Part shown: in pieces, positions 1-7,894 of the stretch | Layout: every line of letters begins with the position of its first letter | Numbering within the stretch: the stretch's first letter is position 1 | Program-made: the position numbers and the translations under genes | Notes under the pieces: model-generated | Seen by the model: the letters and a program-made list of their open reading frames with translations, nothing else | The model's database searches: none | What the model was told of the DNA's origin: nothing | Assembly (NCBI RefSeq): GCF_030540835.1 | Contig: NZ_JAUOEK010000101.1 | Location: forward strand, 1 to 64,000 | Source: Flavivirga aquimarina | Lineage (GTDB): Bacteria; Bacteroidota; Bacteroidia; Flavobacteriales; Flavobacteriaceae | DNA: 64,000 bases | Reading direction: 5' to 3'

Positions 1-350
1 AATTGAACTTTTTGTTGTTGATCTAGCATAGGTAAAAGAATATTTTTACTCTTTTAAGATACAAAAAAAGGAGTAGAAAATCTTCGATTTCTACTCCTTT
101 TCATTACTATTTAAGTCTTAATAGACTTTTTCAGTGGCCTCTTGAAAAAGCAGTCTTTTTTTTGTCAAGAATAAGTGAAAAACTTCTACAAGAGATTGAA
201 TAGGGGTAGGAGTTGATTTGTCCAAATGACTTCAATTAAGGGATTTAAATAGTTTTCTAGTGAGTGAAAATGTAAGTAAAAAAACGCTCGTTTTTATAAA
301 CGAATTTCAAGAAAATAAACAGTCTTAAATTTAAAGAAATCACCAAAAAC
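1..350. other. Intergenic region with two terminator-like hairpins
   Basis: No gene is supported here. Positions 66-101 form a strong hairpin (AAAAGGAGTAG against CTACTCCTTTT with a short TTC loop), and 123-163 a second one (AGACTTTTTCA against TGAAAAAGCAGTCT, one bulge) followed by eight T residues on the + strand. They probably end a transcript entering from left of the window. The stretch 170-350 shows nothing recognisable. Confidence 0.5.
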
Positions 351-385
351 AAAAAGACCGCCTAATATTTTTAGACGGTCTTTTT
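351..385 (-). terminator. Rho-independent terminator of the GSII gene
   Basis: AAAAAGACCG at 351 pairs with CGGTCTTTTT ending at 385, with one mismatch lower in the stem and an A/T loop. It lies 35 nt beyond the stop codon of the minus-strand glutamine synthetase, and A/T tracts on both sides would let it work in both directions. Confidence 0.8.
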
Positions 386-419
386 CTTATTATGAACAAA
401 TAATACTAGTTAAATATTA

Positions 420-1436
420 TTAGATGTTAGCGGATTTAACAGTCTTAACAATTCTACCAGCAATTTTATATGGATCTCCGTTTGAAGCAGGTCTTCTGTC
501 TTCTAACCATCCTTTCCATCCTTTTTCTACAGTAATAATAGGAATACGAATAGATGCCCCTCTATCAGATACTCCATAAGAGAAATCAGTAATAGAAGCT
601 GTTTCATGTAAACCAGTTAAACGTTGGTCGTTAAACTCACCATAAACTTCAATGTGTTCTTTAGTAACAGGTCTAAATGCTTCACATATTTTCTCGTAAA
701 CTTCTTGAGAACCACAAGTTCTTAAAGTTGTATTAGAGAAGTTTGCGTGCATACCAGAACCATTCCAGTCACCTTTTACTGGTTTAGGGTGGTATTCGAT
801 ATAGTATCCGTACTTTTCAGTTAATCTGTCTAGTAAATATCTAGCAATCCAAATTTCATCACCAGCTTTTTTAGCGCCTTTAGCAAATAATTGGAATTCC
901 CATTGTCCACTGGCAACTTCTTGGTTAATACCTTCAAAATTTAAACCAGCATCGATACATAAATTAGCATGTTCTTCTACAAAGTCTCTACCATGTGTGT
1001 TTTTTCCACCAACAGAGCAGTAGTACATACCCTGTGGTCCAGGATATCCTCCAATTGGGAATCCTAAAGGTAATTGTGTATGTGTATCCATGATAAAGTA
1101 TTCTTGCTCAAAACCAAACCAGAAATCATTATCATTGTCATCAATAGTAGCTCTTGCATTAGATTCATGCGGTGTTCCGTCTGCATTTAAAACTTCAGTC
1201 ATTACTAAATATCCATTAATACGAGCAGGATCTGGGTATATCGCAACAGGTTTTAATAAACAGTCTGAAGAACCTCCTTCTGCTTGTTTTGTTGATGAAC
1301 CGTCAAAAGACCAAGTACTTAACTCTTCTAATGTTCCTTTAAAGTTTTCATGCTCTTCTACTTTGGTTTTACTTCTCAAATTTTGAGTTGGCTTGTAACC
1401 ATCTAACCAAAGATATTCTAATTTGATTTTTGCCAT
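420..1436 (-). CDS. glnII: Glutamine synthetase, type II (beta-grasp/GSII)
   Basis: Predicted to make glutamine from glutamate, ammonia and ATP in the cytoplasm. At 338 residues it has the short GSII (eukaryote-like) length rather than the roughly 470 of GSI. Visible landmarks are the beta-grasp N-terminus (KLEYLWLDGYKPTQNLRSK), the Glu-rich ATP/metal strand WFGFEQEYF (about 105-113), GINQEVASGQWEFQ (about 168-181), NGSGMHANFS (about 225-234) and the C-terminal RGASIRIP segment. It is divergent from a GSIII gene across a 279-bp region with a flavobacterial promoter and a repeat operator, so nitrogen control of both is likely. No adenylylation site is expected for GSII. Family assignment is secure; the regulation is inferred. 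Confidence 0.93.
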   Translation of the reverse strand: MAKIKLEYLWLDGYKPTQNLRSKTKVEEHENFKGTLEELSTWSFDGSSTKQAEGGSSDCLLKPVAIYPDPARINGYLVMTEVLNADGTPHESNARATIDDNDNDFWFGFEQEYFIMDTHTQLPLGFPIGGYPGPQGMYYCSVGGKNTHGRDFVEEHANLCIDAGLNFEGINQEVASGQWEFQLFAKGAKKAGDEIWIARYLLDRLTEKYGYYIEYHPKPVKGDWNGSGMHANFSNTTLRTCGSQEVYEKICEAFRPVTKEHIEVYGEFNDQRLTGLHETASITDFSYGVSDRGASIRIPIITVEKGWKGWLEDRRPASNGDPYKIAGRIVKTVKSANI

Positions 1437-1473
1437 AATAAATATTTTATGAATGAAATTTTAATAATAATCA

Positions 1474-1503
1474 CAAATATATATTTTTATATAAATACTT
1501 CAA
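1474..1503 (-). promoter_or_regulatory. Promoter of the GSII gene
   Basis: On the minus strand, TTG (1503-1501) is followed after 19 nt by TATATTTG (1481-1474). This is an excellent match to the Bacteroidota sigma-A promoter (TTG, N17-23, TAnnTTTG). The implied start lies about 30 nt before the ATG at 1436. Confidence 0.75.
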
Positions 1504-1511
1504 GTTTAAAG

Positions 1512-1569
1512 GGGGTATTTTAATATAAGTATCAGTTATTTTTGTTTATACCCCATAATTTTGGGGTTT
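1512..1569. promoter_or_regulatory. GGGGTAT repeat operator between the two glutamine synthetase genes
   Basis: Three related half-sites occur: GGGGTAT (1512-1518, + strand), its inverse ATACCCC (1548-1554) and GGGGTTT (1563-1569, + strand). The last two form a perfect inverted repeat ACCCCA-TAATTT-TGGGGT (1550-1567). G/C runs of this kind are rare in this A/T-rich intergenic DNA. The site sits just upstream of the GSII -33 box and about 90 bp upstream of the GSIII -7 box, so it is probably a regulator-binding site for nitrogen control. The regulator is unknown. Confidence 0.5.
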
Positions 1570-1660
1570 ATTTTAAAAAAAGAGTATTATTTTATATAAA
1601 AATTGAAAAAATGTTAACAATAAATTTTAATGTTTTAATGTTTTTATTGTTTTAGCTACT

Positions 1661-1668
1661 TATTTTTG
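1661..1668 (+). promoter_or_regulatory. -7 box of the GSIII promoter
   Basis: TATTTTTG matches TAnnTTTG and lies 47 nt upstream of the ATG at 1716. No convincing TTG is seen at the usual -33 spacing, so the promoter may be activator-dependent. Confidence 0.6.
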
Positions 1669-1715
1669 CAGTAATATATAAATTATTGCTCAAAACTAAT
1701 ATTAATTAACTGAGA

Positions 1716-3902
1716 ATGTCAACATTAAGATTTCACGCTATTAAAGAGTCCCTTGCATACAAGCCAATTATCGTAGAGGAAAAAGAACGTAGGTCGGATT
1801 TGTTTGGAAAGCATGTATTTAATGAGAGTACCATGCGTCAATACTTAACAAAAGATGCTTTTAAAGGTGTTACAAATGCGATTGAATACGGCAAAAAAAT
1901 AGATAGAAGTATTGCAGATCAAGTGGCTTCTTCAATGAAAGATTGGGCTTTATCTAAAGGAGTAACACATTACACACATTGGTTTCAGCCATTAACCGGA
2001 GCTACTGCCGAAAAGCACGACGCATTTTTTGAAACTATTGGAGATGGTATAGCTATTGAAAAATTTGGAGGAACTCAATTAGTACAGCAAGAACCAGATG
2101 CTTCCAGTTTTCCAAGTGGAGGTATTAGAAATACATTCGAAGCACGAGGTTATACAGCTTGGGATCCTACATCTCCGGCATTTATTTATGGTACAACACT
2201 GTGTATTCCAACCATCTTTGTGGCTTATACTGGTGAAGCATTAGATTATAAAACTCCATTATTAAGAGCATTGCATGCTGTAGATGATGCAGCAACAGCA
2301 ATTTGTAAATATTTTGATAAAAATGTAAAGAAAGTATCATCGTCTTTAGGTTGGGAGCAAGAATATTTTTTAGTAGATAAAATGTTGGCAGCGAGCCGTC
2401 CGGATATTTCCTTAACCGGAAGAACATTATTAGGACATTCTCCTGCAAAAGGACAGCAATTAGACGATCATTATTTTGGATCTATTCCCAGTAGAGCATT
2501 AAATTTTATGCGCGAACTGGAAACAGAATGTATGCTTTTAGGTATTCCGGTAAAAACCCGGCATAACGAAGTAGCTCCAAACCAATTTGAATTAGCGCCA
2601 ATTTATGAAGAAGCTAATTTAGCGGTAGACCATAACTCTCTTTTAATGGATATTATGGGGCGTGTAGCATCGCGCCATAACTTTAAAGTATTACTTCATG
2701 AAAAACCATTTGAAGGTATTAATGGATCTGGTAAACATAATAATTGGTCTTTGTCTACAGATACAGGTGTTAATTTATTGGGGCCAGGAAAAACCCCGAT
2801 GAGTAATCTTCAATTTTTAACATTTTTTATTAATACTATTAAAGCGGTTCATGAGCATGAAGCGCTTTTAAGAGCAGCGATCGCTTCGGCCGGAAACGAC
2901 CATAGATTAGGGGCTAACGAAGCGCCTCCAGCAATAATTTCAGTATTTATAGGGGAGCAATTAACCAAGGTTTTAGAAGAATTAGAAGGTGTTACTAAAG
3001 GGAAATTATCACCACAAGAAAAAACAGAACTTAAATTAAATGTTGTTGGTAAAATACCTGATGTGTTACTTGATAATACCGACAGAAACAGAACGTCTCC
3101 TTTTGCATTTACAGGTAATAAATTTGAGTTTAGAGCAGTAGGTTCTACAGCGAATTGTGGAAGCCCTATGACCATTTTAAATACCATAGTAGCGAAACAA
3201 TTAAGAGATTTTAAAATTGAAGTAGATGCGTTAATTGATAAGAAAGATTTAAAGAAAGACGAAGCTATATTCAATGTATTGAGAGAATACATTAAATCGA
3301 CTAAAAATATTTTATTTGAAGGAAACGGTTATGATAAAGCATGGGAAGAAGAAGCTAAGAAAAGAGGTTTAAGTAATAATAAAACGACCCCTGAAGCTTT
3401 AAAAGCCAAGGTATCAAAACAAACCATTGCATTATTTGAAGAAATGAATGTGATGAGTAAGATTGAAGTCGAAGCACGTTATGAAATTGAGATTGAAGCC
3501 TATATAAAACATATTCAAATAGAAAGCCGCGTATTGGGGGATATTTCACGTAATCATATAGTACCAACTGCTGTAAAATATCAAAATATTTTAATTGAAA
3601 ACGTTAGAGGTTTAAAGGAAATATTTGATAAAAAGTTTAATTCTGTATCAAAAGCACAAATAGATTTAATTGAAGAAATTTCCAGTCATATTGAAAGCAT
3701 TAATGTCAATGTTACAAAAATGATAAACGAACGCAAAAAGGTAAATGCCATTAAGGATATAGAAAAGAAAGCATTAGGTTATTGTAATGATGTGAAACCT
3801 TTGTTTGATGATATACGCTACCATTGTGATAAATTGGAATTATTGGTTGATGATGAGATTTGGCCACTAACCAAGTATAGAGAATTGTTGTTTACAAGAT
3901 AG
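1716..3902 (+). CDS. glnN: Glutamine synthetase, type III (GlnN)
   Basis: A 728-residue glutamine synthetase of the large GSIII class typical of Bacteroidota and cyanobacteria. GSIII markers are visible: the N-terminal domain with FGKHVFNESTMRQYL, HYTHWFQPLTGATAEKHDAF (about 86-105), the GWEQEYFLVD metal-site strand (about 213-222), HNEVAPNQFELAP (about 284-296), NGSGKHNNWS (about 337-346) and AGNDHRLGANEAPPA (about 392-406), plus a helical C-terminal extension of roughly 150 residues. It runs divergently from the GSII gene. Having both GSII and GSIII side by side allows division of labour between nitrogen states, but that is inference. No partner gene follows; the downstream region is repeat-rich. 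Confidence 0.95.
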   Translation: MSTLRFHAIKESLAYKPIIVEEKERRSDLFGKHVFNESTMRQYLTKDAFKGVTNAIEYGKKIDRSIADQVASSMKDWALSKGVTHYTHWFQPLTGATAEKHDAFFETIGDGIAIEKFGGTQLVQQEPDASSFPSGGIRNTFEARGYTAWDPTSPAFIYGTTLCIPTIFVAYTGEALDYKTPLLRALHAVDDAATAICKYFDKNVKKVSSSLGWEQEYFLVDKMLAASRPDISLTGRTLLGHSPAKGQQLDDHYFGSIPSRALNFMRELETECMLLGIPVKTRHNEVAPNQFELAPIYEEANLAVDHNSLLMDIMGRVASRHNFKVLLHEKPFEGINGSGKHNNWSLSTDTGVNLLGPGKTPMSNLQFLTFFINTIKAVHEHEALLRAAIASAGNDHRLGANEAPPAIISVFIGEQLTKVLEELEGVTKGKLSPQEKTELKLNVVGKIPDVLLDNTDRNRTSPFAFTGNKFEFRAVGSTANCGSPMTILNTIVAKQLRDFKIEVDALIDKKDLKKDEAIFNVLREYIKSTKNILFEGNGYDKAWEEEAKKRGLSNNKTTPEALKAKVSKQTIALFEEMNVMSKIEVEARYEIEIEAYIKHIQIESRVLGDISRNHIVPTAVKYQNILIENVRGLKEIFDKKFNSVSKAQIDLIEEISSHIESINVNVTKMINERKKVNAIKDIEKKALGYCNDVKPLFDDIRYHCDKLELLVDDEIWPLTKYRELLFTR

Positions 3903-3950
3903 TGTTTGTTACTTCTAGTAATTTTAATGTTTAGAAACTGTATCAAGAAG

Positions 3951-4010
3951 TTGGGCGTTACCCCAAAAAAAGGGTCGGGCTTGTAGCCTGTCTTGAGTGG
4001 AGTCGAAAGG
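3951..4010 (+). repeat. Dispersed repeat cluster (GGGTCGGGCTTGT and GTCGAAAGG types)
   Basis: TTGGGCGTTACCCC and GGGTCGGGCTTGT (3972-3984) are followed directly by AGCCTGTCTTGAG and GGAGTCGAAAGG (to 4010). The first motif recurs inverted at 30591-30603. The second belongs to the CTTGAG...GTCGAAAGG family also found at 20431-20480, 22612-22634 and 44575-44620. These look like fragments of genomic dispersed palindromic elements. Confidence 0.6.
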
Positions 4011-4159
4011 TTACAAAACATCATAGCGGGGGCAAAGGCCCCATGCTTACCTGCTTTTCATTAGCTTGAAGGTTATTTAATTCTAACGTTTACACCTTCA
4101 AAATAACTTAAAAATAATACAACGAAACCGTTCCTAAAAAAATATTCTTATGCTCAAAT

Positions 4160-4285
4160 GTGGTTTTAATAAGTCTATTATTAAGTTCATGCGAAAATGA
4201 AACTTCAGATATAGATTCGTCCACTACAACAGTCGAACAGGGATCTCTAGAGCAAGATTGGAAAAAAACACCTTGTTGGTGGTAG
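4160..4285 (+). pseudogene. Truncated lipoprotein gene (N-terminal remnant)
   Basis: Reading from a GTG at 4160, the frame encodes 41 residues that begin as a clear lipoprotein signal, VLISLLLSSCENETSD, with Cys as residue 11, followed by a short polar stretch ending at a TAG. There is no ATG in frame (an ATG at 4151 is in another frame), and no domain follows. This looks like the start of a lipoprotein gene whose body was lost, possibly when the VOC/AraC unit just downstream arrived. Function cannot be inferred. Confidence 0.4.
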
Positions 4286-4293
4286 TGTTTATC

Positions 4294-4689
4294 CTATAGC
4301 ATTTCGACTATTTGTATTTTATTTCCGCAAGTGTCATTGAAAACAGCAATTTTTACAGTTCCCATTTCTGTTGGGTTTACACTAAATTCGACTCCAAGAT
4401 TATTCAGTCTGTCATATTCTTGTTGCACATTTTCAACATTAAATTGAGTATATGGAATCCCAGCATCAAAAAGTGCCTTTTGATAAGTTTTGGCAGGTTC
4501 AAAATGTTTGGGTGAAGGTTCTAATAATATTTCGGCTCCGTCTTGTTCTTCCTTGTTTACAACTGTTAACCACCTATTTTCTTCGCTTAGCGGAACATCC
4601 ACTTTTTTTATAAATCCCAATGTTTCGGTATAGAACTTTAGAGCTTTTTCTTGGTCTTGAACAGGAATACTTAATACTTTTATTTTCAT
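4294..4689 (-). CDS. VOC (glyoxalase/bleomycin-resistance) family protein
   Basis: A 131-residue single VOC domain with the expected paired beta-alpha-beta-beta-beta modules: KVLSIPVQDQEKALKFYTETLGF at the N-terminus and MGTVKIAVFNDTCGNKIQIVE at the C-terminus. VOC proteins are metal-dependent dioxygenases, isomerases, glutathione transferases or binding proteins; the substrate cannot be told here. It lies 32 nt downstream of an AraC-type regulator gene on the same strand, and the pair looks like a small operon in a repeat-flanked accessory patch. Confidence 0.85.
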   Translation of the reverse strand: MKIKVLSIPVQDQEKALKFYTETLGFIKKVDVPLSEENRWLTVVNKEEQDGAEILLEPSPKHFEPAKTYQKALFDAGIPYTQFNVENVQQEYDRLNNLGVEFSVNPTEMGTVKIAVFNDTCGNKIQIVEML

Positions 4690-4721
4690 CTTTTTTGATT
4701 TTTAATTAGATACTCCAAATT

Positions 4722-5135
4722 TCAAGAATCAACTTTAGATTGACTTTGCGAAAATTGCTCTTTTTGAAAATCAGTTGGTGTTTTTCCAGTCTTTTTTTTG
4801 AAAAGTGTGCTGAATGAACTTGGGCTTTCGAATCCGACCGAATAACAAGTTTCTGATACCGACATTCCCATTCTTAAATAGATTTTTGATTTTGTAATCC
4901 TTTTGTCTATTAAATACTGTCTTGGTGTCTGTCCGTAGTATTTTTTGAACAATCTCAGAAGATGAAACTTTGAAGTAAATCTGATGTGTGAGAGTAAATC
5001 CAAGTTCAATTCTTTGTCGAAGTTATTCTCAATATAATTTCGCATTCCAATTACGGTTTGAATTTGTCTATCGTTAGAATAGCAAATTCCTTTAATTCGA
5101 TTGATTTCTTTTTGATAGAATGTCATTTTGTTCAT
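4722..5135 (-). CDS. AraC family transcriptional regulator, DNA-binding domain only
   Basis: About 137 residues carrying the double helix-turn-helix of AraC/XylS proteins: MRNYIENNFDKELNLDLLSH, FHLLRLFKKYYGQTPRQYL, and the second half ETCYSVGFESPSSFSTLFKKKTGKTPTDF. There is no ligand-binding domain, so its signal must come from a partner or its own expression. A frame extends upstream to a TTG at 5144, but the ATG at 5135 is preferred. It is co-directional with the VOC gene and probably controls it. Confidence 0.85.
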   Translation of the reverse strand: MNKMTFYQKEINRIKGICYSNDRQIQTVIGMRNYIENNFDKELNLDLLSHIRFTSKFHLLRLFKKYYGQTPRQYLIDKRITKSKIYLRMGMSVSETCYSVGFESPSSFSTLFKKKTGKTPTDFQKEQFSQSQSKVDS

Positions 5136-5487
5136 TACTGCCAACTATAATGGTATGAAATCGCTTTAATGCTTTATATCAGAAGTTAAACGAAGTTATA
5201 TTTTTTTCCTGATAAAGTCAAGAAAAGTTCAATAAAGCAAAGTTGTAATTTTTAGAAAACCGTGTTACTAAAAGCATGGTTTTATAATTCAAAAAAGGTG
5301 TAAGAAATTCCTCGATGATAACATTGAGGTTTCTAATTGAATTGTCATTCTTGCGAAAACAGGGATCTAGTAAAGGAATATTGTTTGTGTTTGATGAAAA
5401 ACTTTGTTGATAAAACGTTATTCCTATTTCGAATATGCTAATATATTTTTAAAATATTACTTTACTTTTGCATCACAATACAAGATT
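5136..5487. other. Intergenic region with hairpins and a dispersed repeat
   Basis: Two imperfect hairpins are visible: AAAACCGTG (5256-5264) with CATGGTTTT (5275-5283), and CCTCGATG with CATTGAGG (about 5309-5329). Positions 5344-5370 (GTCATTCTTGCGAAAACAGG and GATC) are a fragment of a dispersed repeat family. Nothing coding is seen. The start of the region reads GCCAACTATAATGG, resembling the inter-cassette sequences that border small accessory genes in flavobacteria. Confidence 0.45.
5463..5470 (+). promoter_or_regulatory. -7 box of the purM promoter
   Basis: TACTTTTG, a perfect TAnnTTTG, ends 17 nt before the ATG at 5488. This supports the ATG at 5488 over the longer frame starting at 5404, because the box would otherwise lie inside the coding region. 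Confidence 0.7.
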
Positions 5488-6666
5488 ATGGGTCAAGAAG
5501 TTTCAAAACGATATGCACAACGTGGTGTTTCGGCATCAAAAGAAGATGTGCACAATGCTATTAAGAATATTGATAAAGGATTGTTTCCAAAAGCATTCTG
5601 TAAAATAGTCCCAGATTATTTGACAAATGATGAGGATTATTGCTTGATTATGCATGCCGATGGAGCCGGAACAAAATCATCCTTAGCTTATATGTATTGG
5701 AAAGAAACCGGAGATGTTTCAGTTTGGAAAGGTATTGCACAAGATGCATTAATAATGAATATTGACGACTTACTTTGTGTAGGTGCTACAGATAATATTA
5801 TGTTGTCTTCTACCATAGGAAGAAACAAGAATTTAATTCCGGGAGAAGTTATTTCTGCAATTATAAATGGAACAGAAGAATTGCTAGAAGACTTAAAATC
5901 GTTTGGAGTTACTATTCATTCTACCGGAGGAGAAACCGCCGATGTTGGAGATTTGGTAAGAACTATTATTGTAGATTCTACGGTAACAGCAAGAATGAAA
6001 CGAGACGATGTTATTGATAATGCAAACATTAAAGCAGGAGATGTTATTGTTGGATTGGAGTCTTTTGGACAAGCAACTTACGAGAAAACATATAATGGCG
6101 GTATGGGAAGTAATGGTTTAACGTCTGCCCGTCATGATGTTTTTAGTAAGTATTTGGCAGAAAAATACCCTGAAAGTTATGATGCATCAGTTCCAGAAAA
6201 TTTGGTGTATTCTGGAGGTGTAAAATTAACAGATGCTGTTGACGATGCTCCTATAGATGCTGGTAAATTAGTGCTATCGCCAACACGAACATACGCGCCA
6301 ATTATTAAAAAAATATTATCAGAATATAACAGCGAACATATTCATGGAATGATTCATTGCAGTGGAGGTGCTCAAACTAAAATCCTTCATTTTGTAGATG
6401 AGTTGCATATTATAAAAGATAATATGTTTCCGATTCCGCCATTATTTAAACTCATTCAAAAACAATCTAAAACCGATTGGAAAGAAATGTACCAAGTGTT
6501 TAATTGTGGTCATAGAATGGAATTATATGTATCGCCAGAAATTGCCGAAAATATTATCGCTATTTCTAAATCTTTTCAAGTTAATGCTAAAATAATTGGT
6601 AGAGTAGAAGCTTCAAAAACAAAAAAACTCACTATAAAATCTGAGTTTGGAGTATTTGATTATTAA
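5488..6666 (+). CDS. purM: Phosphoribosylformylglycinamidine cyclo-ligase (AIR synthase), Bacteroidota type
   Basis: A 392-residue AIR synthase-related protein predicted to close the imidazole ring of FGAM to AIR in purine synthesis. It has the PurM fold signatures RYAQRGVSASKEDVHNAI at the N-terminus, HADGAGTKSSLAYMYW, WKGIAQDALIMNIDDLLCVGA, STGGETADVGDLVRTI and GMIHCSGGAQTKI. The extended length and motif variants are those of the Bacteroidota enzyme. The start at 5488 fits a -7 box just upstream. It is monocistronic; the next gene has its own promoter. The alternative is a PurM paralogue of other function, but no other candidate is in the window. Confidence 0.82.
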   Translation: MGQEVSKRYAQRGVSASKEDVHNAIKNIDKGLFPKAFCKIVPDYLTNDEDYCLIMHADGAGTKSSLAYMYWKETGDVSVWKGIAQDALIMNIDDLLCVGATDNIMLSSTIGRNKNLIPGEVISAIINGTEELLEDLKSFGVTIHSTGGETADVGDLVRTIIVDSTVTARMKRDDVIDNANIKAGDVIVGLESFGQATYEKTYNGGMGSNGLTSARHDVFSKYLAEKYPESYDASVPENLVYSGGVKLTDAVDDAPIDAGKLVLSPTRTYAPIIKKILSEYNSEHIHGMIHCSGGAQTKILHFVDELHIIKDNMFPIPPLFKLIQKQSKTDWKEMYQVFNCGHRMELYVSPEIAENIIAISKSFQVNAKIIGRVEASKTKKLTIKSEFGVFDY

Positions 6667-6704
6667 ATTTTATTTAATATGGTATGATTATTGATAGCGA
6701 TTTG

Positions 6705-6712
6705 TAAATTTG
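6705..6712 (+). promoter_or_regulatory. -7 box of the DUF3078 gene promoter
   Basis: TAAATTTG, a perfect TAnnTTTG, lies 23 nt before the ATG at 6736 and argues for that start rather than the TTG at 6691. Confidence 0.65.
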
Positions 6713-6735
6713 TACAACTAATTCAAGGCTATACT

Positions 6736-7707
6736 ATGAAAAATGTTCTATTAATCCCTCTTTGTTTCTTTTTTCAATTTATTTCTGCACAACCTGATTC
6801 GCTGTTTTTACAAGAAAAGAATAAAGAAAAGCAAGAGCAGGAAGGTGGGCCACAATGGGTTCAAAAAAATAAAGCAACTATAGATTTAAGCGAAGTTGCA
6901 TTTGTTAATTGGAATTCTGGTGGTAGTAATTCTATATCTGGTCTTTTTGGAATGCAATCTTCAGCAAATTATAGTGATAAATATTTCTCGTGGAGAAATA
7001 ATGCATCTGTACGTTATGGTATAAATAAACAACAAGCCAGAGAATTAAGAAAAACAGATGATTTACTTGAAATTAATTCAGATATTGGTTATAAACCCAA
7101 CGAATCGTCAGATTGGTTTTATTCTGCAAAGCTTAATTTTAAAACCCAGCTTACTAATGGGTATTCGTATCCAAATAAAGAAGTACCAATTTCCAGATTG
7201 ATGGCTCCAGGATATTTATTCTTTGGTGGTGGTATGGAATACGGAAAAAATATTGAAAAATTATCGTTTTATTTCTCTCCAATAACTTTAAAGGCAACTT
7301 TTGTATTAGATGAAGATTTGGCTAATGCAGGATCTTTTGGAGTTGAACCAGCTGTTCTAGACGAAAGCGGCAATGTGCTTATACCGGGAGAGCGTTTAAG
7401 AAAAGAAGTAGGTATTTTGATGACTAATAGCTATGAAATGGAGGTTGTTGATAATGTTAATATGAAGCATAAAGTGAGTTTGTATTCCGACTATGTAAAT
7501 AATTTTGGAAATGTAGATTTAGATTGGCAAATCGATTTTAATTTTAAAGTGAATAGTTTTATAAGAGCCACTCTAGGATCTCATTTTAGGTATGATGATG
7601 ATGTAAAAACAACCGAACCTTCAGAGGTTGAAGGCGAGTTTGATGAAGCTGGTGCTAAATTGCAGTGGAAACAGATTTTAGGCGTTGGATTTGCTGTTGA
7701 TTTTTAA
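6736..7707 (+). CDS. DUF3078 family exported protein
   Basis: 323 residues with a clear Sec signal peptide (KNVLLIPLCFFFQFISAQ). The mature part shows alternating, aromatic-rich beta strands such as FVNWNSGGSNSISGLFG, WFYSAKLNFKTQL, LSFYFSPITLKATF and a final IRATLGSHFRYDDDV...WKQILGVGFAVDF strand ending in Phe, which suggests an outer-membrane or surface beta-barrel. DUF3078 has no established biochemical role. It is a single-gene unit with its own promoter. Confidence 0.8.
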   Translation: MKNVLLIPLCFFFQFISAQPDSLFLQEKNKEKQEQEGGPQWVQKNKATIDLSEVAFVNWNSGGSNSISGLFGMQSSANYSDKYFSWRNNASVRYGINKQQARELRKTDDLLEINSDIGYKPNESSDWFYSAKLNFKTQLTNGYSYPNKEVPISRLMAPGYLFFGGGMEYGKNIEKLSFYFSPITLKATFVLDEDLANAGSFGVEPAVLDESGNVLIPGERLRKEVGILMTNSYEMEVVDNVNMKHKVSLYSDYVNNFGNVDLDWQIDFNFKVNSFIRATLGSHFRYDDDVKTTEPSEVEGEFDEAGAKLQWKQILGVGFAVDF

Positions 7708-7894
7708 AATGAATACTTTTCTTTTTATTTCAAAAATTTGTTAACTTTTTTGTGTTAATAAATAATTATAATTCTTAAAATCAGTTATTTAAGTATTATT
7801 TCTTGTAAACTTTATGATTTTTGTCATGCTTTGAGTTGTTCACTTTAGCTATATTTATACCTTAATTGAATAATCCGAAAACAACAACTTACCA

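Noticed and set aside
1090-1386. 98-residue frame opposite the GSII gene
   Set aside because: It is a shadow of a strongly conserved gene, with Ser/Leu-rich composition caused by the reverse reading and no start signals.
2849-3292. 147-residue frame antisense to glnN
   Set aside because: Fully inside the conserved GSIII gene; no promoter and no recognisable protein.
7708-7894. Cobalamin riboswitch before nrdJ
   Set aside because: The leader is only 187 nt, A/T-rich, and I find no B12-box-like conserved block.
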